Below, piece after piece: positions 1-12,500 of a stretch of 64,000 nt of DNA. Location: the NCBI GenBank assembly GCA_001931875.2, contig MSJH02000669.1:62001-126000 (forward strand), given 5' to 3'. The translations under genes and the position numbers were made by a program. A model generated the notes under the pieces. That model searched no databases, was not told the DNA's origin, and worked only from the letters and a program-made list of their open reading frames with translations. Positions within the stretch are counted from its first letter, which is position 1. Each line of letters starts with the position of its first letter. This DNA is from Byssochlamys sp. IMV 00236 (Eukaryota; Ascomycota; Eurotiomycetes; Eurotiales; Thermoascaceae).

Positions 1-178
1 AGAACGAGGATGAAGAGGGAAAGGAGGACCAGGTTAATCGGAGAAGCTATAGACATGCTGTTGTATATTGGTTCGATGTCAGCTTCGAGAGCCTTGTGAT
101 GGTGGTATAGTATGTTATCGGCTGATAGACACTTACGCTTCCGCTGGAGGTGGTGGGACTTGCTCTTCTGGATATATC
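1..178 (-). CDS. 5' part of a membrane-anchored protein gene leaving the left edge (partial)
   Basis: Only the beginning of a minus-strand gene seems to be present. From an ATG at 56 the reading runs to the edge as MSIASPINLVLLSLFILV, a short head followed by a hydrophobic anchor. Upstream, 137-178 can be read as an in-frame exon (IYPEEQVPPPPAEA) bounded by a good GTAAGT donor at 136 and a CAG acceptor at 179-181, and its last two bases join the next exon in phase. A further upstream piece near 229-260 ends at a GTGAGA donor, but no convincing ATG was found there, so the start could be the ATG at 56 with spliced 5' UTR. An N-terminal anchor preceded by a Pro/Glu-rich tail would fit a Dap1/MAPR-type cytochrome b5-like protein, but that is a guess because the diagnostic domain lies outside the window. 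Confidence 0.35.
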
Positions 179-1103
179 CTGTCAGTATAGACGAGCCAAA
201 TAGCTGTATATATCATCAAAGTTCTCACCTGTGGCCATTTCGAATGCTGTTAGACCTAGCTGAACAGTTCAGCTGTGGTTGTAGGTGAGATATCTGGAAA
301 GCAATAATAAGCTACTGCTGCGGAGGTCAGCTTATGCTCCCCGCCATTGGACGTCTGGACTCTGATCAGGAACCACGTGATGCGGTCAGGCAAGACTCAA
401 AGAGCCATCCTTTTCTGCCATACTTTTAGGGCCGCAATCTGAAACGGTCCGGCGTCAATCTAGTTAATCAATGATGGAGGGATCTCCCTGGAGGCTGTGC
501 TCCCCGAGATGAATATCAGCCCAGCTTGCGGTCTTTGCGCTTGCGCCTGATTATTATGCGCTGGTCTGTGACCAGTTAATATCCCCTCCATTCTCTTTCC
601 AGCTGGTTGATCTTGTTCTCTCCTTTCGACACTAGATATTCTGTCTGTATCTTGCAGTGGGTTGCAGTCAGTCGTCGTCGAGCAACCAACTAATTAACTA
701 TCTTAGTCCTGTTGTCATAGCGATAACTAACGCGACCCTCCTTCGCTTGTCGTCTTGTTGCTGGCGCCCTCCTGAAATGAGCTGACACCCTTGTCATTTT
801 AACTGCCTGCAGTCGATTAATTAGCAGTCACTGTTTTTTATGAGCTTCTCTCTCTTCGTTCCCCTGCTTCGCAGCATAATGAATAATTGACCTCTGCAGA
901 ATCTTGCAGTCTTGCTTCTGATTTTATTTTGGGGTACGTGATATACAGTTATACTCTAGTCCTTGCTCTTGTAATTCACCTTGTATTTTTTTTTATCTCT
1001 TCTCGACCACGAGGTTGCTTATCGCCCCCTTTCTCTCCAGGACGCGACCATAGTTATTATTACAGATTAACACCAAACCCACACGTTGTTTTCATAGCGC
1101 ATC
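179..1103. other. Intergenic region upstream of two diverging genes
   Basis: About 900 bp between the left-edge minus-strand gene and the plus-strand gene starting at 1104. Its left end may hold the remaining 5' exon of the left-edge gene. The rest is moderately AT-rich with pyrimidine-rich patches (around 840-870 and 985-1040) just before the next gene, as expected for a fungal promoter and leader. I see no RNA gene or repeat. A short open frame at 887-1225 lies in a different frame from the spliced gene and has no coding character. Confidence 0.5.
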
Positions 1104-2626
1104 ATGTGGAAAAAGGCTTTCAGCCGCCCACGGGAACCAGTTATTGGAAGTCCCAAACTCATAGGAACGACTCTGAATCAACAGAGTCTGAAGGCTATGC
1201 CGCGCATTCCGGGAGCTTTGCATGATAACTCGACCAACAAGAGCCTGAAGAGTCTTCCGCCACTACCAGTGTAAGTCATAACTGGGAAAGGGGAAAAATA
1301 AGTGGCTTGGTGTAAGCTGACATCCTGACTAGTGAGGAGGAGGATCCAGATGCATGGACGCCCTATCCCGATCATCCCGCATACAGGAACTACGACTCCG
1401 AAGACCTGGAGAGGGATGTGGCAGGGCATCATTCGCGCCAGCAGTCCGCTTATAGCGATATACGCTATTCCAGTGGATATTCCGAGGCAAATGGAACACC
1501 AGAGATCTCACCTCCCGATTCTCCTGCCCAGGGAGCCGCCAACCAGAGACGACCAGATTCTGACGTATCCTCTCTGGAAGAGGAAGCAAGACAGCCGGTG
1601 GAGCCTCCACAGAAGGGAACCAGGTTCAGTAGTCAAATACCTATCCTGCGCAAGACGACAAGACAAGCGCCGGAAAAGACAAAGTCGGATATCTACGCGG
1701 GAGGCGCCATGGCGAGGGAGATTGGCAATTCCGAACAAGCGTCTCCGGCGATGCATCACCACAGCTTCTTTGGAAGAAACAAGGATCCAAACCGAGCGGC
1801 GGAGAAACGCAATGATCACCAGAAGGATAGCAAGTCAACGGACCGTCACTTCTCGGCTAGTCTTGGATTCGAACCACGCACAGTCACTACTATTACAAGC
1901 GGGGGAATGCCCAAGAAGCTCAAGAAAACCCATGTGCCTTTTAAGTCCGATAAACAGAAGACACAAACTGCCGGGGGAGGGTTGGAAGCCCAGGCTTCTA
2001 GTAGCCGCCTCCCTGACCCCCCTGCGAAGTCCCCTGATAAGCATCTCAGTGAAGGATCTCCTAGCCCGTTCAGGACAGATAATAATGCGGTTACCAAGTC
2101 AGCCATCGCTCCAACGCCAGTGATTGCCAGAGACATTGTGACTCCACCAGTAACTGGTTCGAGCAACACACGACCTGTCTCTGACATGCCCTCTTCAGTG
2201 ATGGGAAGACGCCGCCCGGTTCCCAGTTCGGCAGCCTCCATCAAGAGCACAACCAGGAAACCAACACCTTCTGAATTCCAGGCGGACAAATACAAGTCTT
2301 TGCCGATGGCTCCCATTGAAGTCAAATATCAAAGTCGCATCGACATGCTGGAGGCAAAGCGAGAGGAGCTTAAGCGCCGTCGCATTAGCATTAACGCTAT
2401 CATCCACGAACTGACCCAGGCTGTGCAACCGACCTCCACTGTGTATGATCTAGCTGCGAGAAATGAAATCAAGAAGACTGTCTCCAGTCTCAACGATGAG
2501 CTCGCCGAGATCAACAAGGAGGAGCACGACCTTGGTTTGAAGATCCTACGAGCTTGGAAGAAACGCGACGAGGAATGCGTCTATGAAAGTGGGTCGAGCT
2601 TATGGGTCAAACGTATGACTAGTTGA
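1104..2626 (+). CDS. Uncharacterised coiled-coil protein
   Basis: Two exons, 1104-1270 and 1333-2626, separated by a 62-bp intron (GTAAGT donor, CTAG acceptor), give 486 residues. ATG 1104 is the first in frame; a TAG lies three codons upstream. Most of the protein is Ser/Pro/Lys-rich and looks disordered. The last ~110 residues are different: a charged helical stretch (RIDMLEAKREELKRRRISI) with heptad-like spacing, a second helix (SSLNDELAEINKEEHDLGLK) and a short end with a Trp (SLWVKRM). From memory, a C-terminal coiled coil ending in LWVRR-like sequence recurs in hypothetical proteins of Eurotiomycetes, so this is probably a conserved lineage protein. No catalytic motif, signal peptide or membrane segment is visible, and I do not assign a function. 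It converges with TMA7. Confidence 0.8.
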
Positions 2627-3309
2627 AGCTCGGCCTTTCTATATTTATTCCCAGCGATGCGACCACTATTTTTCTTTATCTTTGTCCATATTCATTTCCA
2701 TGTTGGCTGGGCCATCATTTGCCCTGCAAACCACTGCCAGTCGGTACATATTTGTCCATTGATTGGTGATTATTATGTTCCTGTCCTTGATGTCGTTGTG
2801 TCATGTCTTTCCTAGCGTGCTTAGCATCTTCTTCCCGCGCATGATATCCCCATTGCTTCTCGCGATACCCACTCTCCATCAACGTTCCTTCGGTTAGATA
2901 GCACTCCAGACTCCAGCTACGTCCTTCTTGCGCTCCTTTCCCACCTTAGATATAGATAATGTCTACGAGTTAGTCTACACTTGACCAGTTAGTATATATA
3001 TAGACCTGGATACAGTTATGCGTGAAACCTAGCGACGCAGAAATGCCACACATGCGTGACTTCTAATGTCGCAGGTATATATAGCATAAAATATATTATC
3101 CATGCGCATTTGACTCGCTCGGGTAAGTGACTGATCCGATGAAAACGCCGAAAGATGTACATGAAGCTCGTTGATATCTCATAATTCCCTTTTTTCTTAT
3201 CGCCCCGCAAATAATAGCCATCTTCCGCACGAACTAGAATGTCCCAAGTCTCATCGTCGGTGCTCGGATAGTATGCGTGCGGTCGGGATGTGTGATGTGG
3301 TAAAGAAAT
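2627..3309. other. Convergent 3' flanks of the coiled-coil gene and TMA7
   Basis: About 680 bp between two stop codons of converging genes. It should hold both 3' UTRs. It is AT-rich with TATATA stretches near 2992-3003 and 3076-3096 and no open frame of coding character. No terminator, repeat or RNA gene could be recognised. Confidence 0.5.
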
Positions 3310-3675
<366 letters not shown>

Positions 3676-4237
3676 TGTGATTGAGATCGTCCAGGCACCG
3701 ATGATCGAATAAAAGCTGTGAGGACAGAGATTCGCCCGGAGGAAGCAGAAAAAATGGAGCAGAGAACTTGCTTATCAGAAGAAGATCAGTTTCCTCTTTT
3801 CCCATTTTTGCCCCTCCCTTTTCTTTCCGTCGGCGCTAGTGCCAGATCGGGATAAGCGCAAAATCTCTAATCGGACACCGCCAACTTCGGTCCATTGCGT
3901 TTACTTCACCTCCAGCCGAACTAACGAGCTTCTCGACACGTCCGGACGACCAGCTCAATTCACGCGGTTCGAGTCGTCTCTAGCGCGTGATACCTCCTTG
4001 CTATCCAGGAAGAGAGCTTGGTACGGCATCCGATGTATGCAGGACGATAAGTGCTGTCCCGGTAGCGGAGCAAAAGGCAGACATCTCTAGCCGGTTGGAA
4101 CTTCTTCATACCACCCAGCCCCATTAGTCGTTGCGATCTGCTGCTAACCGTGCACGCTGTTTTCTTCTTTCGACTACAAAGCTCCAGCAAGGGCCATATT
4201 ATCTTCTGCATCGACTGTCTAGACCATCGCCGTCGTC
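3676..4237. promoter_or_regulatory. Bidirectional upstream region of TMA7 and PRP4
   Basis: A 562-bp gap between the start codons of two diverging genes, so both promoters must lie here or overlap. A pyrimidine-rich patch (about 3784-3830) is present. The small open frames inside it are in the leaders and show no coding character. No specific factor site is claimed. Confidence 0.5.
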
Positions 4238-6801
4238 ATGGATTCTCACAGGTCGAGGTCTCCATCGACCCCTTCCGAGGGTGAGATCATCGAATCAGGT
4301 TCGGAGACGAAGGCAACTACGTCGCAAACTTCTCTTAATGGCACCAGCGTTGACCGTCCCACCAGACCATCTTTATCATCGGCGCCCAGATCTCCTGCCT
4401 CACTGACCCGGTCGCCGCGCCCACGGAGATCGAGGACGAGATCGAGGTCGAGAACGCGCTCGCGCTCCCCTTCCTCGCCCTATCGCGATTTCAGAGGGGA
4501 GAAGCGTAGACGCGACGATGATTTTTATGACGACAGGCGCGTCCGGCATGCACCTCCTCCCCCTCCTCCGCGACGGTACGAGTCGAGATACGACGACAGA
4601 TACTACGATGACCGGTCGTACGATCGAGGTTACCGCGACCGACGCCGCAGGCCTTACCATGACTACGATCGAGAGCAAGGATACGGTGGCAGCCTGCGAT
4701 ACACCGACGATTATGACAGGCCTCGGGACAAGCGCCACAGAACGCGTAGCCGGTCACCGTATCGAGACGTGAGGAAGCCGAAGCAGTATTCCGGTGACGA
4801 AATGGAACCGAGGAAAAATGATTTTTCGGTCCGACAGGCCGGGGGAAGGAGGGATTCTACTGAACAGTCAGTGAGCGAACGGGGCAAGACCCCAGTCGTC
4901 GCTCAAGAATCTGGAAAAGAGGCTGAAACTCGAGAGAATCAGGTGCAGCAGCAGGATTCTACCGATGCTCGTCCCCGTAAAGTGACTATGTATGTCTGTC
5001 TGCGTTTCGTTTTCACATGGGATTTGGCTGACTGTTTGCCTCCAGTGTTGATGCTCCAGCTACGGAAAAGACTCACGAAGAGCCAGAGCCGCAATTATCC
5101 GAGCCCACCGATGAGGCTGCTCGTCTAGAAGAACGCCGGAGACGGCGCGAAGCTATTAAAGCTAAGTATAGAAGTCAGGCGACTCCTTTGCAGCTTCAGG
5201 CACTGCGTATTGGGGCTGAAACAGATCCCTCAACTCCGAGTACGGAAAGTGCCAGCCAAGTGGCGTCTGGTAGGTTTTGGTCCCCTTACATTTAGGGGTG
5301 CAGTTACTAATGTGCGATTATAGTTTCCCCGCAATTGTCGTCGTCGGTGACACCAAATGAGACTAGGGCTCCGTCTCCTGAGATTAGTCTCTCGAAGGAT
5401 GAGAACTTGGCCAACGGAGTCGTTCCCACTGACGGCGTGGATGGAGATGACCCTTCTGCCGCCGATTACGATCCAACCGTTGATATGAGAGAGGAGAAGC
5501 AGCGACATGATCAAAGGCATTTCGGTGACGAAGTTTCCTCTACCGCCTACGATGAGACTAGAACCGCAAAACAGGACGTCCTCATGCCCGATGCTCTCGG
5601 TGCGGTGCCACCACCAGCTGCACCGGTAAAAGAGAGAGACCCTTTTGACATGTTTGCCGAGGACGACGACGACATGTTCGCTGAAGAGTCTCAAGAGACT
5701 TCGCGGCCTGTACATGCCACTGCAACCGCCGTTCCGCAGCCTCAAGAGCTGGACATGAGCATGATGGACAATTGGGATGACCCAGAAGGCTATTATAATG
5801 TGAGGTTGGGTGAGTTAATCAACGGCCGATATCACATCCAGCAGAATCTTGGAAAGGGTATGTTTTCATCAGTGGTACGTGCGACAGATTCAAAGACAGG
5901 GAAGCTTGTTGCCATCAAGATTATCCGCAACAATGACACCATGAAAAAGGCGGGTATGAAGGAGATCGCAATCTTGGAGCAGCTCCAGGCTGCGGATCCA
6001 GACGACAAGAAGCACATTATCAGGTTTGAGAGGTACTTTGATCACAAGGGCCATTTGTGTATGGTGTTTGAGAACCTCAGCATGAACCTTCGCGAAGTTC
6101 TGAAGAAGTTCGGACGAGACGTTGGTCTCAACTTGCGGGCGATCCGAGCCTATGCTCAGCAGATGTTCCTTGGGTTGAGTCTGCTTCGCAAATGCGGCAT
6201 TCTCCATGCGGATCTGAAGCCTGATAATCTGTTGGTGAATGAACACCGGAACGTGCTGAAAGTGTGCGACTTGGGATCAGCATCGCCAGCCACCGAGAAC
6301 GAGATCACTCCGTATCTCGTGAGTCGATTCTACCGAGCACCTGAGATCATCCTTGGTATGCCGTACGATTACTCTATCGACGTGTGGTCGATCGGTTGTA
6401 CCTTGTATGAATTGTACACCGGCAAGATTCTCTTTACTGGGCGCAACAACAACCAGATGCTGCGGTCCATCATGGAGTGCCGTGGAAAGATCCCTCCTAA
6501 GCTGCTGCGAAGAGGCAGTCTTACCCACCTTCACTTTGACGATCTTCTAAACTTTAGAAGCGAAGAGCAAGACAAGACAACTGGACGAATTGTCACCAAA
6601 ATCCTTGACTTTAAGAAGCCAACGCGCGACCTGAAAACGCGGCTGATGGGAAAGGACACGCGGGGACTCGGGGATGCAGAAGCGAAAGAACTTGCGCATT
6701 TTGTGGATCTGCTGGATCGGTGCTTGAACATCAATCCAGAGAGACGATGCACTCCGATGGAGGCACTCAAACACCCATTCATCGCGCGGCCCAAGAATTA
6801 A
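4238..6801 (+). CDS. PRP4: Pre-mRNA splicing kinase Prp4-type (dual-specificity/Ser-Thr kinase)
   Basis: Three exons, 4238-4989, 5046-5269 and 5324-6801, give 817 residues; the second intron has a perfect ACTAAT branch region. The N-terminal half is an RS-rich, Arg/Asp/Tyr-rich tail (many SRSRTRSRS-like stretches, residues ~55-185) typical of splicing factors. The kinase domain covers roughly residues 490-815: glycine loop LGKGMFSSVV, catalytic HADLKPDN (Asp about 622), DLG instead of DFG (CDLGSAS, Asp about 641), and the SRFYRAPEIILG segment of the CMGC group. HADLKPDN with CDLGSAS is diagnostic of Prp4/PRPF4B, which phosphorylates U4/U6.U5 tri-snRNP proteins and promotes spliceosome activation. 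The protein is expected in the nucleus. The RS tail is compositionally biased and poorly constrained in length. Confidence 0.95.
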
Positions 6802-7812
6802 CTTATTTACTCTGATAGACATAGTTGACGTGCACGACTCTCGAGTGGTTATTTAGAGGAGCTTCTTCAGCTCTATCCATGTATATCGGCCTTGGACGCT
6901 ATGGTGTCGTGTTATATCATTCGATCTTAGATCTGTCTTAGGATGGCATGCAGTTGACAATAACTGTAAATACTTAATTATACCATGACCCTTTCATTTT
7001 CACTTGGCAAGACGGCTACGGCGGATTTGTATCTAATTTTGCCGTCCAGTCGAGAAAATAGATTACCAGAAGAATGATCCAGTCATTTCTGTCCCGGTAT
7101 ATGGATATGTCTTGTAGGACACATTGCAGATATCATAGAGTATAAAATTCGATATAAGGGGAACTGATTGATCAATATCTGTTATATAGAGACAGAAATA
7201 TAACTATCAATCACCAAAAGACAAGAAATAGAGACACGCATAGGATTTGTTAAAACAACAAAAAGAGAACACTCGAAACCAGATAGATTATCCCCACCAG
7301 ACATCCAAGTTTTGCCATCAACCTGTTATGTTTGTTAACGTAACATAGGATGTATCTTATTGTTATTGCACCATCGTTGAACCGTTATCAACTTCTGGCT
7401 AACTACCGTATATTCGTCTTCAATTGAATTACAGCGCAGGCATCATCGATACCCTTAAATGATAAATAGAATCTGATAATCTAGAGTATTTCAAAAAATA
7501 ATAATCATCATCTACAACAGCAATCCATTCCTGAAATATCTATCACAAACGCTCAAAAGTTCCGTTCCCGGCGACGTCAGCGCGGGCCCTAGCGTGGGCG
7601 CCTAAGAAACCCTGTTTGGTTGGCAGCCATGATTCCCATCAAGATATCATCACACTATTTCTCCCTGTTCTAGCTGGGAGAAGCAAAAGGTTCTTTTTTT
7701 TAAGGGGTATCGAACCATGCATTTCCGCATACCCCAGGGTAGTACCACTACATAAGGACATGGCTGTTGATGCAAAAAGATAGTTAACAACGACAGCAAT
7801 CAGAGATCTCAG
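6802..7812. other. Intergenic, AT-rich
   Basis: About 1 kb between PRP4 and the membrane-protein gene. It is AT-rich (notably 7140-7540) and has no reading frame of coding character. A GC-rich patch around 7565-7600 containing a TGACGTCA-like core (GCGACGTCAGCG) lies about 240 bp before the next start codon and may belong to its promoter. That is a single match and weak evidence. Confidence 0.45.
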
Positions 7813-9393
7813 ATGCCTTTGAGTAAACGGGCATTTCGCCCCGAGCGCGAGCCGCTGCGGGATTATGCTGATCTCGAACTACAGCGCTCTCATATCAATG
7901 CGCCCTTTTCGTTTCTGAACCCGACTCATGCGGTCTTCAAACCGACGGAGAAATACGCCTTGGAAGGCGAGACTGAGAGAAAGAGACCCGAAGGCGAAGA
8001 GGAAACAATCGAGCAAGATCGCAAGAAACAACAACAACAACCACCACCACGCACTGAAGCCGACCAGATCCAGTACCTGTGGCGATCTCGCGATAACCGC
8101 AAGGGCCGACATGCCTTGCAGGTACGATATCATGATGAGAAAGATCCAACGACGAAGCCACGCTATCAGGCTCCGCGGAAGACGAACGAATTCCGCTCCG
8201 TGCTCCAGGGCATCTGGCGCATGTTCAGTGTGTTTCCCTATTGGAACGTCTCGTACCTGGTCGCGGTCGTCTTTACCCTCGGATCCGTGATCTGGGTGAT
8301 CAACGCCTTCTTCGTCTGGCTACCGCTGGAAGATCCCAGCTCTGCATTCCCCAATGAGTCCCTGACGGCCGGTGGCGTGACGGCCTTCATCGGCGCGACC
8401 ACCTTCGAAATCGGCAGCGTGCTCCTGATGCTCGAGGCCGTCAACGAGAACACCGCGGGTTGTTTCGGCTGGGCCTTGGAACAGGTGCTCCGGGAAGAGA
8501 CTGCAGAGGCGATTACCGTCGTCAAGCCCGCATCTGAGGACAAATGCCGTCATCATCACGCGGACCGGCGTGTTTTCGTGGGCAGCGGACGGCGCAGAGG
8601 ACACTCTTCGTGGACGACCGTCGATGCCGCCGGGGATAGGACATTCACCTGGTTTCCGTCCTGGACGGAATTGAAGACGCATTATCTGCATGAACTTGGC
8701 TTTCTCGCCTCCCTGGCGCAGCTGATCGGGGCTACGATCTTCTGGATTGCTGGCTTCACGGGCCTTCCGGGCATTATCAACCATATGAGTCAACGCGTCA
8801 CGAATGGCGTTTACTGGGTGCCGCAGATTGTTGGCGGTTCTCTCTTCATTACCAGCGGGTATGTTGCGGACAAAGCCATATACTATACCACTACGCTCAA
8901 TGATATCAACGAAAGTACATACTTGAGTAACTAATTAACTCTAAATCTCCACTCCAGTCTCCTCTTCACCATCGAAACACAAAAGAAATGGTACATCCCC
9001 GCCCCCAACATCCTAGGTTGGTACATTGGCGCCTGGAACTTTGTCGGAGGGATTGGCTTTACGGTTCGTTCCTTAACCTCCCCCTCCCCCCCACCCCCCC
9101 TAAAGCCTAACCATGAAACCATATCATATCACATCATATCATATACAAACTAACCTCCCCCCCTCCAGCTATGCGGCGCTCTCGGTCCCGCGAGCGCCAA
9201 CTCCGGCGTCGAGTACCAATCCACACTCGCCACGTTCTGGGGCTCGTGGGCGTTTTTGATCGGTTCCGTGATCCAATGGTATGAATCGTTGGATAGACAT
9301 CCTGTTGAAGAGAAGAAGGATAAGAATGATGGTACAAGTGTTAGTTCTGATGAGATGGCGACGGAGGAACTTGCTGGGAAAGAGAGGGGTTGA
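7813..9393 (+). CDS. Multi-pass integral membrane protein of unknown function
   Basis: Three exons, 7813-8858, 8958-9063 and 9169-9393, give 458 residues. The first ~135 residues are polar and charged (poly-Gln near 73-76), so the N-terminus is probably cytosolic. Hydrophobic segments follow at about 147-171, 187-209, 293-321, 333-349, then two in the last exons (NILGWYIGAWNFVGG and TFWGSWAFLIGSVIQWY), six in all. The tail is acidic and Ser-rich. The intron 2 donor is GTTCGT, weaker than the others, but it joins in frame after GGCTTTACG and the downstream sequence continues as membrane protein. No transporter motif is visible. Similar proteins in Aspergillus are, as I recall, simply called integral membrane proteins, so I give no function. 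Confidence 0.85.
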
Positions 9394-9515
9394 TTATTAT
9401 TATTATTATTATTATAATTGTATAATTTCATATATGAATAAATGAATCATGAATGAATGAATGAATATATATGAATATGTGGATGAGTTGATGGGTTGAT
9501 GGATGGATTCACGTC
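9391..9515. repeat. Low-complexity microsatellites after the stop codon
   Basis: Starting at the stop codon of the membrane-protein gene there is a (TTA)n tract (about 9393-9416), then GAAT/ATGA-type repeats (about 9437-9468) and short TTGATGG units (to about 9515). They probably lie in the 3' UTR or just beyond it. Confidence 0.8.
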
Positions 9516-12500
9516 GGCGACGATATTGTATAGTATGAAGATATATACATATATCCATCTATTGGGACCAGAATAACTGGATCCGCTCAATTTAGATTGC
9601 AACTATACTCCAAGCAGCGGAAAATATGTAGATTCATTTCCCCTCCCCTTTTTTCTCTTTCTTTTTCTTATTTGCGATTTCAATTGATCCTGCATGTCAT
9701 ATAGCAGATACACTCAAAAGAGAAGATAGATACAGTACTAGTTACATGTAACTAATCTGGTCCTTTGGAAGAATTATTGCTAGACTTTAGTTACTTACTA
9801 TTGGTATTAATTATTAATATTCATAGTATAGATAGGTATGTAGTCCTGGACTGAGAGGTTAAGAAATCCAGTAAATCATGGGCTTCGATCTCATGATCAA
9901 CGTCCAGAAACCCAGAGACTGATCAAATCCTGATTTTCATGTAGCCCGTTCGTTAATGGCGAGATATCACTCCTATACACGTGTACAGTGGTAATATCAA
10001 TGCGATGCCTGGGTCTAGAGCTGAGAAGGCCTTTTCTTTCTTTTTTGTTCTTTTCCATTCCCAGAGGTTAGGGAGATAGGTATTGGGAACTGGAAAACGA
10101 AAGCAGAAAACTATGCATTAGGAGCTGCTTTTACGTACTGTGATGCATGGTATGTGCATGTGTATATATGCAGTAGGTATGAATATTGTATCTTGCCGGT
10201 TTGTTTATATGGGGGGTATGCGCAGCGTGCAGAATAGGGCTTGCATCTGTAACTATACTCTTCTTCTGCAGAGTATGGCTGCAGTCAGTTCATTGACCGT
10301 AAGCAGGTGGCCTGGCGGAGTCGGCTGTTAGATGAACGAATGATCAATTCCTCGACTTGGCCCAGTTATGGTAGAAGAACGTTAATCTCAGCCCAATACC
10401 ATGCTCATGGAAAGCGGAACCACCCAATTGGTCGCTTGATATCAGGTACTCATCTCCCAGATGGATGTACTTATGTACATGGCATGTACAGGACTTTCAT
10501 GTACGGAGGTCTTACTGTGGAGTTGATACATGTACACGTCCGTAGCTGGAAGTATAATCTCACGGTATAGTACTTCAGCAGGTACGTATCGGGCAGGCAG
10601 GTTACGTAGGTACCCAGCTGGGTCCGCCCTGACCAAGCCTCGCTAGCTGTTCTGCATCTCCAAGATCGTCTATTCCCCAATGCGCCGGGGAGGAGACCGA
10701 CAGATCGAACGAAAGAAAAAGGCTCGACTCGACCTCGACTTGGAGTCGGTGATCGATGCTAGTAGGTAAAGTGGAGAGCGCAGAGCTGCAGTCCAAAGTA
10801 GAAGAGAACAAACCGCAAGAGCAGGAGCTCTGATGGAGAGGAACGTAGCCGCTCGCGCTAGACTGAATTGAAACCGTAGACGGCCGATCCGACCTGAGGT
10901 TGGAGTTAAGTTTCGTTGTTCAGTGCAGATTGTTCACTGTCCACCGCCAGTCTGGCGGTGTGCCGTGTGCACATATCATGCTCTGTGCTCTCTCTCTGTA
11001 TGTTCGCGGCTCCGTGTGTCGGCCAGTTCGTCGACACGTGTACTGGCCGCCGAAGATACTCTAGAGAGATTCTGGCTAGATTCAACGGCCACCTGGGCGT
11101 TTGTCTTTGTACTCGTCGAGTTGAAGATTCACTAGTGCGTTTTTTTCAACCCCATTGAGGATGCGCCTTGGACCGAAGAGGAAATCGAGATTCGAGACTA
11201 ATCACGAGTAGTGCATGTTTAATTCTCAGGCAGCGGGGGAGATGCATACCCAACTAGTTGCTCCCCTCGTCGCTCGACAAATTAGGTAGACACTATTTGT
11301 TTTGATCTTAACTGTCACCAGCGTGGCAGGAAGAGAAGAATGACAGCAAAGACAGATAGATCACTGGACGACTCGAATCAGGTGATCGGATGCGTATGCG
11401 CCTTCGATTTCATGGGATGTAAGTTGATTAGATAGTAAACCCACCAGATGTGGCAATCTATGGTACGAGACGTGGACGATTGACATTTTGACGTCGACAA
11501 AAGATCGCAGTAACATTTTCCATTGACCATTGGATCCAACTGGGGATAAGCCTACAGCGGTCAGGAGGTGCGTTTCTTTCCGGTTGCCCTGTAATGGTTG
11601 ATAGACACCTGCCACGCGATTAATTGACGCTCGAGCATAGACCTTCTACCGATGCGTTGATTAGACCAGACAGATAGAACAAAGGCGCCTTTGAAAGTAT
11701 GCGCAAAGTCAATTTCGTTGTCAGGGCCAGCTGCAGGTGGTGAGTTTGTGATGTATCTTCCTCTATTGTTGTCACGGCGGTTAGCGATGTAAGACAATCC
11801 CGTTAGACTAGTGATCTCAGCGATCTTCGATGGAATGGGAGAACCCCTGGACAAGAACGCTATCTAGGGGCTGTCTGGAAGCGCTCAGCTGTGATCAGGG
11901 ATCAAAGAGGCTGCCTGTCTGTCGTCAAGTACGAGTCTATTATTGCGTGCCGAGTTACTGCAGGGAACACGGTGGAATCGATGTTCCGGGCGGCAAGACA
12001 CTACGAAGTTCCATGTTGATACATCCCTTTCCTTCTAGATGGAGGCAGGAAGATGTCATCGGTGACTGCGAACCCTCGTACGGGACGCAGGATCGCTCCC
12101 CGTTCGTACTTTTTGTACTACCGCGCAGCAGATCAGTGGCACAGTGATGTCTTTAGCCTGGCATCTTCGCGAGTCGGTAACAGAGGCGGAGCAGCAACGT
12201 CATGATCGGATAGAGCAGATACTCTCGCAAGCCGATCAGTAGGTCATATCCCAATAAAGGACATCATTTCTTTCGCCACGGTCTTCGAGACGCAGCTGAA
12301 GGCGAACTACTAACTATACGGAGTACGGAGTAGAGTACAAGCGACAGCCGTTCGCGTGTTTGGTTCCTCTTCTTTTTTTGCGGAGGGCGATTGACTACTC
12401 TAGTATCTCGAACCAGTCAGTAATTACTCTTCTCGCCTGGGGATTGCGCACTGGGCAGTTATTTTCCGAACGCCTCACGACTATCCACTTGGGATGACCC

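Noticed and set aside
1868..1878. Perfect tRNA B-box-like GGTTCGAATCC on the minus strand
   Set aside because: It lies inside the coding exon of the coiled-coil gene, no A box or acceptor stem is found at the right distance and there is no T-run terminator.
7706..7717. GGTTCGATACC on the minus strand resembling a tRNA B box
   Set aside because: The flanks do not form T or acceptor stems, no A box is present and no oligo-T follows.
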